Part shown: positions 46,307 through 52,787 of the stretch, one piece after another
Layout of the letters: every line of letters starts with the position of its first letter
How positions within the stretch are numbered: the first letter of the stretch is position 1
Source: Rhodocyclaceae bacterium
GTDB taxonomy: Bacteria; Pseudomonadota; Gammaproteobacteria; Burkholderiales; Usitatibacteraceae
Direction: 5' to 3'
Assembly: GCA_020247545.1 (NCBI GenBank)
Contig: JADCIX010000060.1
Location: 1-52,787 of the forward strand
Length of the DNA: 52,787 nt
Notes under the pieces: generated by a model
What the model saw: the letters and a program-made list of their open reading frames with translations, nothing else
What the model was told of the DNA's origin: nothing
Databases searched by the model: none
Made by a program: the position numbers and the translations under genes

Positions 46307-47291
46307 TCGTGCTCCATACCGACGTGATCGGTCGTATGCCTCACGGGCCCACCAACGAGGCGTCGCCATCATCACAGCCTTGTTGGTGGTGATGCTGGCC
46401 ACGACGGTTGCGAGTTATTTATTGGCGCAACAAGCGGAAGCTTTGAGCCGTGTCGAACGCGCCACCGAACGCGCACAGCTAGGCTTACACGCCACCACGA
46501 CGCTGGAATGGGCGCGGAGCGCGTTGGTGGTGCAGCAGAAGAACAGCACTTACGTTGCCCTCTCACAACCCTGGGCGCAGGGCCTCGTCGCCCGGCCGAT
46601 TGATACGGCGGTTGCCACCGGCTTGCTGCGAGATGCGCAATCGAAGTTCAACATCAATAATCTGGTGGGTGCCGACGGCAAACGACGTGAACCGGATGTT
46701 GATGCCTTCTCACGCTTGCTCAAGATTCTCAAACTAAACCCGAATATTGCAACGGCCGTTGTTGATTGGATCGACCGCGACGACGATGTCTCCACTCCAG
46801 GCGGCGCGGAAAACAACTACTACTGGTCGCAGGCCGGTTATGGCGCGGCCAATCGACCCATCAGCCAAGTGGAGGAACTGCTGCGTGTGAAAGGTATCGA
46901 CGAGACCACGCTGCGCAAACTATCGCCGTTTGTAACGGCGCTGCCGACCCCGAACGGCGAACGCACACGCATCAATATCAACACCACCTCAATCGAGATG
47001 CTTCAAGCGTTGTTCGCTGACGTTCCCGCCGAACAACTGCTCGAGACCATTCGTGTACGCGAGCTGCCGTTTATTGACGCCAAGGACATCGCCGAACGTC
47101 GCAAGCAGCTACCGGCGGCCATTGTGGAGCTGTTTCTTGACACCAAGAGCCGCTACTTCGAAGCCGCCCTTGCCATCACCGGCCAATATTCACAAATACG
47201 GCAAGTGGCGCTGCTACAGCTGCAAGCCGGAGGTGCCGGGGCGAGCAGCATTGCCTGGCCAGCTATAATTTGGGTCAAAGAAAACGGATAG
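46299..47291 (+). CDS. gspK: Minor pseudopilin GspK
   Basis: I start it at the GTG at 46299 (330 residues), which overlaps gspJ by 8 bases and has GAGG 6 bases upstream. The leader ends at Gly21 before VAIITALLVVMLATTVASYL. The usual +5 Glu is missing, as expected for GspK, which caps the pseudopilus. The large helical insertion shows DAQSKFNINNLV, VVDWIDRDDDVSTPGGAEN and the RININTTSIEMLQAL helix-hairpin-like region. Confidence 0.94.
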   Translation: MASRAPYRRDRSYASRAHQRGVAIITALLVVMLATTVASYLLAQQAEALSRVERATERAQLGLHATTTLEWARSALVVQQKNSTYVALSQPWAQGLVARPIDTAVATGLLRDAQSKFNINNLVGADGKRREPDVDAFSRLLKILKLNPNIATAVVDWIDRDDDVSTPGGAENNYYWSQAGYGAANRPISQVEELLRVKGIDETTLRKLSPFVTALPTPNGERTRININTTSIEMLQALFADVPAEQLLETIRVRELPFIDAKDIAERRKQLPAAIVELFLDTKSRYFEAALAITGQYSQIRQVALLQLQAGGAGASSIAWPAIIWVKENG

Positions 47292-47300
47292 TTTCCCGAC

Positions 47301-48596
47301 GTGACTCTTTACATCTATCTGTCTGATTCCGACCGCTTTGGTGTCGACCGCGCGGAAGCCTCGTCTTGGCCTACCGTCCGCTGGATCGTTAGTGGCGAGG
47401 CGGCCAACGCCAACGACACACCCGTACGCAGTGGCGAATGTAGGCTAAGTGAGCTCCCCGCTGCGAATCGAATCGTGGTGGTGGTACCCATCGGGCGGAT
47501 CGCATTCATCGATGCAACGTTGCCGAAGGTGTCGCAGCAAAAGCGCGAACAGCTACTCAATTTCGCCATCGAAGACAAGTTAACCATCGATCCCTCAACG
47601 GTGCACGCGGTAGTGATTGGTGAATCCGCCTCAGGCCCTCATCAGTACGTGGTGGCGGCCATCGACCGCGCATGGTTATCCGCCGCGCTCGCATGGTTGC
47701 AGTCGGCCGGAATCAAGCCGCAAGTCGTGGTCGCCGAGACCGCTTTGCAAAATGTTGCCGACGACGAATGGCTTATCGTGCTCAAGCAACGGGATAGTTG
47801 TGCGGTGCGCCCGGATGGACTTGCCTATGGCATCGACTACGACCGAGCCGATCTCAATGCGCCACCGTTTGCCTTGACGCTGGCGCTCAATGAAGCGGCC
47901 GCATCGGCCGGCTCGCGTGCCTTGCCATCGCGATTGCAGATATACACATCTACTGATATCGCTGCCGCCATTGATCAAGCAAGTTGGCAAAACAGTCTCA
48001 GCACGGGTAGCGTCGCGGGCCTTGTGCTGAGTGTTACCGCATTACCTCAGCCCATGTCGCCGAACGTGACCGAGCGAAAGCTATCAGCGTCTAATTTGCT
48101 GACCGGTGCCTTCAAGACCGTCAGCGAAGTGACGGTCGGACTCAGGCAATTCAGATTCGCCGCGCTGTTAGCGTGTTCGGCGCTCGCCTTGCACGTGACA
48201 ATGTTGTCGCTGGATGCTTGGCGCATGTCACGTGAGAGACAAACGTTGGAGACAGAACTCCGCAGCATATTCCTCGCCAGTTTCCCGCAAGCCACAGTGG
48301 TGGTAAACGCCCCGCTACAGATGGCACGCAACCTGCGTCAACTGGAAAATGAGCGCGGATTAAGCGCTGAACCGGTTGTGACACAGCTGGCGCTCGCGGC
48401 ATCAATCACACGCGACGTCGCAACGCAGATCTCAAACATCAGCGCCAAGGATGGTGTGTTGACCCTATCCTTTACAAACCTGGCCGCTGATCATCTCAGC
48501 GCAATTCGTATTGCGGCGGCAAGGTCTGGTGCAGCGAGTGTGGCCGAGTCTGGCGGGGACGTGTCACTCGTGATTCGCGCGATGGGTGATAGATGA
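47301..48596 (+). CDS. gspL: Type II secretion protein GspL
   Basis: The 431-residue bitopic protein recruits GspE. The N-terminal ~260 residues form the actin-like cytoplasmic domain (VVVVPIGRIAFIDATLPKV, REQLLNFAIEDKL). One membrane helix lies near 283-305 (FAALLACSALALHVTMLSL). The ~125-residue periplasmic ferredoxin-like domain ends VSLVIR. It starts with GTG 9 bases after gspK and its stop overlaps gspM by 4 bases (ATGA). Confidence 0.93.
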   Translation: MTLYIYLSDSDRFGVDRAEASSWPTVRWIVSGEAANANDTPVRSGECRLSELPAANRIVVVVPIGRIAFIDATLPKVSQQKREQLLNFAIEDKLTIDPSTVHAVVIGESASGPHQYVVAAIDRAWLSAALAWLQSAGIKPQVVVAETALQNVADDEWLIVLKQRDSCAVRPDGLAYGIDYDRADLNAPPFALTLALNEAAASAGSRALPSRLQIYTSTDIAAAIDQASWQNSLSTGSVAGLVLSVTALPQPMSPNVTERKLSASNLLTGAFKTVSEVTVGLRQFRFAALLACSALALHVTMLSLDAWRMSRERQTLETELRSIFLASFPQATVVVNAPLQMARNLRQLENERGLSAEPVVTQLALAASITRDVATQISNISAKDGVLTLSFTNLAADHLSAIRIAAARSGAASVAESGGDVSLVIRAMGDR

Positions 48597-49168
48597 ATGC
48601 CAGCCTAGGCCGCGCTCTTATTCCGCCGCTGCGTGATATGCGTAATCAAGCCGCCCGTCGCTGGTCGGGGCTGTCATGGGCCGGTCGTAGGGTCATCACC
48701 ATTTGTGCGGCACTACTGGCGATGGGATTGGGTTGGGCGCTGGTGTATGAGCCGCTCCAATCCAGCCTCGCCAAGAATCGCATTCGCATCCAAGAGCTGC
48801 GCGCTCAAGCCTCAATAATGCGCGGGCAGGCCGCCGCCGTTCAATCCATCCGCACCATGGCACCGGTCGCCGCAAGCGCAACACCAAGTGTTGCCGATGT
48901 CGCTGGATTGCAGGCTCTCTTCGGCCCGAGGACAATTGTGACGATTGCGATAAACCCATTGCCCCGCAACGCAACCGGTGTGGCCACATTTAAGATCGCG
49001 GTTGATCAAGCGCCCTACAGCCTATTGATAGATCGACTCGAACAGGCAACCAATCGATATCGTGTTCGTGTGTTGTCAATGGCGCTGGCGCGCAGCAGCG
49101 GCGCGCCCCCGCAAGCAACCATGCCCGCGTTGGTTTCCGGTGAAATCTTGTTGGTTGATTGGCAGTGA
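48593..49168 (+). CDS. gspM: Type II secretion protein GspM
   Basis: This 191-residue single-pass inner-membrane protein is the partner of GspL. It has a basic cytoplasmic N-terminus, one membrane helix at ~33-53 (VITICAALLAMGLGWALVY), a short coiled coil (LAKNRIRIQELRAQASIMRGQ) and a small periplasmic ferredoxin-like domain (QAPYSLLIDRLEQATNRYRVRVLSM). It overlaps gspL and gspN by 4 bases each, which suggests coupled translation. Confidence 0.9.
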   Translation: MNASLGRALIPPLRDMRNQAARRWSGLSWAGRRVITICAALLAMGLGWALVYEPLQSSLAKNRIRIQELRAQASIMRGQAAAVQSIRTMAPVAASATPSVADVAGLQALFGPRTIVTIAINPLPRNATGVATFKIAVDQAPYSLLIDRLEQATNRYRVRVLSMALARSSGAPPQATMPALVSGEILLVDWQ

Positions 49169-49974
49169 CGCGCCGGAACTTTGTCATCGTCGGGATTATT
49201 GCGTTCATAGCGTCCGTCATCGCCCTCATACCGGCGCGCATCTTTGAATCAGCTTTGAACAAAGCGCTCGCGCCCGTCGCGCAAGTGCGTAACACCAGCG
49301 GCACGATTTGGTCGGGAAGCGCGAGCGTGCAGCTGGACGGCGGCCAGGTCCTGCGGCAATCCCCCTCGACACCGGCCATCGAAGTTCCTATCCAATGGTC
49401 GTTTGCACCGACGAGCTTGATGCGACTTCGACTAGGATTTAATATCGTTGCTACCGGTCGCCATCTATTGGGCAAAACAACGGTAGAGGCCGGGTTGCTG
49501 AGTGTGCAGCTACGTAACGTAGACCTCCGTCTGGCAATCGAGAGCTTGTCACAGCTCAATAAAGACATCGCATTTCTTCGGCCGGCTGGCGAACTGCAAT
49601 TCTTGTCCGAGGGGCATCCATTGCAGGTCGACTACTTATCGCCAAACGCGATGGCAGGTCGCCTCAACTTCAAGGTCAGCCGTGTGCGAGTCCAGGCCAT
49701 CGCCGGTGTACCGCTAGGCGTTCCACTTGGCAGCTACGGCGGGCACTTAATCTTCAACGGCCAGCGCATCGTTTATCAAATCGAGAAGTCGTCCGGCCTG
49801 TTGTCGCTCAATGGCGGCGGGCACATGGTGCTAGGAAAGCCGAATGAGTTCAAGTACCAAGGTTTTGCCGCTGCCCTCTCCGGCAGCCCCGTTTGGCTGG
49901 CGAACGCCATCGGCACATTAGGCCGCGCAACATCCGACGGTCGTGTCAGCATCGACTACCAGACCACTTGGTAA
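49165..49974 (+). CDS. gspN: Type II secretion protein GspN
   Basis: The 269-residue protein starts at a GTG overlapping gspM (GTGA). An in-frame TTG six bases earlier is less likely. An N-terminal membrane anchor lies at ~7-25 (FVIVGIIAFIASVIALIPA), followed by a periplasmic beta-rich T2SSN domain (NTSGTIWSGSASVQLDGGQ, IQWSFAPTSLMRLRLGFNIVA). GspN occurs in only some T2SS clusters and is usually last, as here. Its exact role is not settled. Confidence 0.87.
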   Translation: MTRRNFVIVGIIAFIASVIALIPARIFESALNKALAPVAQVRNTSGTIWSGSASVQLDGGQVLRQSPSTPAIEVPIQWSFAPTSLMRLRLGFNIVATGRHLLGKTTVEAGLLSVQLRNVDLRLAIESLSQLNKDIAFLRPAGELQFLSEGHPLQVDYLSPNAMAGRLNFKVSRVRVQAIAGVPLGVPLGSYGGHLIFNGQRIVYQIEKSSGLLSLNGGGHMVLGKPNEFKYQGFAAALSGSPVWLANAIGTLGRATSDGRVSIDYQTTW

Positions 49975-49984
49975 GGCACGCAAA

Positions 49985-51013
49985 GTGGATAACGCGGCAC
50001 GCCCATTCCGGTACACCCCCTATCGCGCACCTTGGTGGCTCGGCGGAAGAAGCGGCGGCAGTTTTGGCGCTCACGCGCAGACGGTTTATCCGTCTTTGTT
50101 TGGCTCGCGCCCGCCTGTCACTTACACACGGGAACGCTGGGACACCACACCACACGGAATACCCGACGGCGATTTTATTGACGTAGACCGTCTAGCCTCA
50201 ACTGCCAACAACCGTCTGCGCCCAATGTTGGTGGTATTCCATGGGCTTGAGGGCAGCTCTCGAGGCATCTACGCATTGAACCTCATGGCTGAAGCTGAGC
50301 GCCGCGGCTGGCGGGGGTTGGTGCCACATTTTCGCGGCTGCAGCGGTGAAATGAATCGGTTGCCGCGCGCTTACCACTCTGGTGATGCGCCGGAAATCGA
50401 ATGGATACTACGACGCGCCAAGGCGGAAGCGGCAGATCAACCGCTATATGTTGCTGCAATTTCACTCGGCGGCAACGCCACCATGAAGTGGCTTGGCGAT
50501 GCGGGCAGCGAAGCGAGCCCGATCGTCACCGCAGCGGCGGCGATCTCCGCACCGCTGGATCTGATGGCAGCCGGTGCGGCGCTTGAGCGCGGCTTCTGCA
50601 AGATTTACACAAAAAATTTCCTGCGCACCATGAAGAAAAATGCGCTCGCCAAGCTGGCGAAACATCCGGGAATTTTTCGTCGGGATGTGGTGTGTCGGGC
50701 ATCTACGTTGCGCGAGTTTGACAATGAAGTCACCGCGCCGCTGCACGGCTACCGCGACACCGATGACTATTGGACGCGTGGCTCGGCAAAACCTGGCCTC
50801 ATCGATATACGCGTGCCATCGCTGCTGCTCAATGCGCGCAATGATCCGTTCTTGCCGGCATCGGCATTGCCCAATCACCATCAAGTGTCTTCGTTTGTGC
50901 ATTGTGACTTTCCCGAACACGGTGGCCACGTGGGCTTTCTCTGCGGTGCCTTTCCGGGCAATAGCCGCTGGATGGCGCGGCGTGTAGTCCATTTTCTTGA
51001 ATACGGCGATTGA
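49985..51013 (+). CDS. yheT: YheT-family alpha/beta hydrolase
   Basis: I start it at the GTG at 49985 (342 residues), with AAGG about 9 bases upstream. An earlier GTG at 49943 would overlap gspN by 32 bases. The YheT hallmark N-terminal YRAPWWLGG...AHAQTVYPSLF is present. The fold motifs are VFHGLEGSSRGIY, the nucleophile elbow AISLGGNATMKWLG, an acid in NARNDPFLP and the His in HGGHVGF. The family comprises poorly characterised esterase-like hydrolases. It follows gspN closely and may be co-transcribed, but no functional link to secretion is known. Confidence 0.88.
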   Translation: MDNAARPFRYTPYRAPWWLGGRSGGSFGAHAQTVYPSLFGSRPPVTYTRERWDTTPHGIPDGDFIDVDRLASTANNRLRPMLVVFHGLEGSSRGIYALNLMAEAERRGWRGLVPHFRGCSGEMNRLPRAYHSGDAPEIEWILRRAKAEAADQPLYVAAISLGGNATMKWLGDAGSEASPIVTAAAAISAPLDLMAAGAALERGFCKIYTKNFLRTMKKNALAKLAKHPGIFRRDVVCRASTLREFDNEVTAPLHGYRDTDDYWTRGSAKPGLIDIRVPSLLLNARNDPFLPASALPNHHQVSSFVHCDFPEHGGHVGFLCGAFPGNSRWMARRVVHFLEYGD

Positions 51014-51207
51014 GGGATTTATCCGCGCAAAAAGCTGGCACCTACAGATGCCAGCAGGTGAACACAGATAAACTCACGGAGTTGTTTAGCATCATTTTGG
51101 GTCACCGCCCTCTCTCGACGGCAGCTACGGCACCGCCGAATCCTTGTTCTGCGTTCATCATTATCCATCCGCAAGTCACCGAATTTTCTTCGATATATTG
51201 AGTACCT

Positions 51208-52590
51208 ATGAACACCATCGCCAGCGAAATCTTCAAGGCCTACGACATTCGCGGAATTGTCGGCAAATCGCTCACCGCCGAGGTTGTCGAGTTGATTGGC
51301 AAAGCGTTGGGCACTGAAGCCATCAAACGTGGCGGTACTGAAATTGTCATCGGCCGCGACGGTCGTCTATCGGGTCCGGATTTTGCCAAAGCCCTGGCGC
51401 GTGGCATGCAGTCAACCGGCGTCCATGTAGTTGACATCGGTGTTGTCGCCACCCCGATGGTTTATTTTGCGGCGATCGAACTAGGCGCACGCTCCGGTGT
51501 GATGATTACGGGGTCCCATAACCCGCCTGACTACAACGGTATCAAGATGGTGATTGAAGGGGAAACACTTGCGCTTGATGCCATCCAGTCCTTGTTGCGT
51601 GCCATTCAAGCAAATGACTTTACTGTTGCGGCGTCACCCGGCGGCTATCGCACCCTCAACATCAACGATAGGTATGTGAATCGCATTGTTGGTGACGTCA
51701 AACTCACGCGCAAAATGAAAATCGCCATGGACTGTGGCAACGGTTCGCCGGCAATCATCGCGGCGCGGTTGTTTGAATCACTCGGCTGCGAAATCGTACC
51801 GCTTTATTGCGATGTTGATGGCACCTTTCCCAATCACCATCCCGACCCTTCCAAGCCGGAAAATTTGCAGGATGTGATTCGCGCGCTGAAGGAGACTGAT
51901 GCGGAAATTGGTATTGCGTTCGACGGTGACGGAGATCGCCTCGGCGTGGTGACCAAAGATGGTGAGATTATTTTCCCCGATCGACAGTTGATGTTGTTTG
52001 CGGCCGACGTGCTGTCACGCGCCCCTGGTGGCACGGTGATTTTTGACGTCAAATGCTCACGCAACTTGGCACCGTGGATTCGTCAACACGGCGGCGTGCC
52101 GTTGATGTGGATGACCGGACACTCGTTGATCAAGCTCAAAATGAAAAAAGTAGATTCACCAATTTCCGGTGAAATGAGCGGCCACATCTTTATCAAAGAG
52201 CGCTGGTATGGCTTTGACGATGCTCTCTATTGCGGTGCAAGATTACTTGAAATTGTCAGCAAATTTGCCGATGCCAACGCACCATTAAAAGCGTTACCCG
52301 ATGCACTTTCCACACCGGAGCTGAATTGGAAACTTGCCGAAGGTGAACCGCACGCAATCATCAACGCGCTGAAAGACACGGCAAGCTTCACCGACGCCAC
52401 TGAGGTCATCACCATCGACGGATTACGGGTGGAGTATGCAGATGGTTTTGGGTTGGCGCGTGCTTCCAACACCACGCCCGTCATCGTGTTGCGGTTTGAA
52501 GCGGAGACTGAAGCCGGACTCGAACGGATCAAGGAAGACTTCCGGCGCGTGTTGCAAAGCGCCAAGCCAGACGTGCCATTGCCGTACTAG
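51208..52590 (+). CDS. Phosphomannomutase / phosphoglucomutase (AlgC-like)
   Basis: The 460-residue alpha-D-phosphohexomutase is the size of AlgC. The phosphoserine is Ser103 in TGSHNPPDYNGIK. The metal loop is FDGDGDRLGVV, the sugar-binding loop is GEMSGHIF, and the C-terminal phosphate-binding region includes RASNTTPVIVLRFEA. It interconverts hexose 1- and 6-phosphates, feeding GDP-mannose, UDP-glucose and polysaccharide synthesis, and would supply precursors to the epimerase at 16.5 kb. It stands alone, 194 bases after yheT, in a gap where I see no other gene. Confidence 0.93.
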   Translation: MNTIASEIFKAYDIRGIVGKSLTAEVVELIGKALGTEAIKRGGTEIVIGRDGRLSGPDFAKALARGMQSTGVHVVDIGVVATPMVYFAAIELGARSGVMITGSHNPPDYNGIKMVIEGETLALDAIQSLLRAIQANDFTVAASPGGYRTLNINDRYVNRIVGDVKLTRKMKIAMDCGNGSPAIIAARLFESLGCEIVPLYCDVDGTFPNHHPDPSKPENLQDVIRALKETDAEIGIAFDGDGDRLGVVTKDGEIIFPDRQLMLFAADVLSRAPGGTVIFDVKCSRNLAPWIRQHGGVPLMWMTGHSLIKLKMKKVDSPISGEMSGHIFIKERWYGFDDALYCGARLLEIVSKFADANAPLKALPDALSTPELNWKLAEGEPHAIINALKDTASFTDATEVITIDGLRVEYADGFGLARASNTTPVIVLRFEAETEAGLERIKEDFRRVLQSAKPDVPLPY

Positions 52591-52676
52591 TTATCATCGA
52601 AAAGAAACAAGCCAACCGCCCTATCCACGGGCATCTTCAAGCCGAAACGTGAATTCAACAGCAAATGTCGACGACC

Positions 52677-52699
52677 TTTAGGGGGTTGATTTAGGGGGT
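52677..52699. repeat. Direct repeat TTTAGGGGGT
   Basis: Two copies of the 10-base word start 13 bases apart (52677-52686 and 52690-52699), about 50 bases before the last start codon. They could mark the end of a mobile element or a regulator site. The other end lies outside the window. Confidence 0.5.
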
Positions 52700-52751
52700 A
52701 AGGTATCGAACGGCGGTACCCTTTTGTTTCTCAAGACGAAAGGACACTGCC

Positions 52752-52787
52752 ATGAAACGTTCGGACCTTACCCTAGACGAAAGATAC
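52752..52787 (+). CDS. Start of a cut-off gene, possibly an IS30-type transposase
   Basis: Only twelve codons are visible (MKRSDLTLDERY). AAAGGA lies about 10 bases before the ATG. The LTLDERY text resembles the N-terminal LTxEERYQI of IS30-family transposases, where a helix-turn-helix follows. The evidence is very short, so the family call is tentative. Confidence 0.4.
   Translation, partial: MKRSDLTLDERY

Overview
The window looks like chromosomal DNA of a Gram-negative proteobacterium, most likely beta- or gammaproteobacterial. The evidence is a near-complete type II secretion (T2SS) cluster, a HexR-controlled Entner-Doudoroff cluster, an EttA ABC-F protein, a fused PabB-PabC and a secreted outer-membrane module. 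The DNA is moderately GC-rich by eye. I saw no tRNA, rRNA, CRISPR array or phage block. Lineage is inference from gene families only.

Region 1 (1-16.5 kb): two overlapping leftward genes. The first encodes a 3854-residue secreted protein made of DUF11-like modules and thirteen SdrD/Cna-B-like modules. The second encodes a roughly 1100-residue predicted outer-membrane beta-barrel protein. Upstream lies a region with three pairs of short direct repeats, then a decayed IS3-type transposase.

Region 2 (16.5-25.5 kb): a UDP-glucuronate 4-epimerase-like gene, then hexR divergent from edd-eda-zwf. Two near-identical palindromes lie in the hexR-edd gap. One overlaps a consensus-like edd promoter and the other overlaps the probable hexR -35 box. 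About 0.77 kb without a recognisable gene follows, then an orphan prpF-like gene and a small secreted Ala/Lys/Pro-rich protein that shares a strong two-way terminator with ettA.

Region 3 (25.5-34 kb): ettA, an unrecognised small gene, an amidase, and a leftward run pabBC - mug - fthC - folD - alpha/beta hydrolase. That run joins p-aminobenzoate synthesis with one-carbon folate enzymes and a DNA glycosylase.

Region 4 (34-50 kb): an NTF2-like gene with a possible leaderless start and an oligopeptide-type binding protein, directly followed by gspC. Next come a DUF4397-like lipoprotein with its own terminator and gspD-E-F-G-H-I-J-K-L-M-N. GspE lacks the usual tetracysteine segment. The gspG-gspH gap holds REP-like hairpins, and the gspH ribosome-binding site lies next to them.

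Region 5 (50-52.8 kb): a YheT-type hydrolase, a phosphomannomutase/phosphoglucomutase, and at the right edge the first codons of a possible IS30-type transposase.

The strongest candidates for something not well described are the giant SdrD-like/DUF11 protein with its translationally coupled barrel partner, and the lipoprotein placed inside the T2SS cluster.
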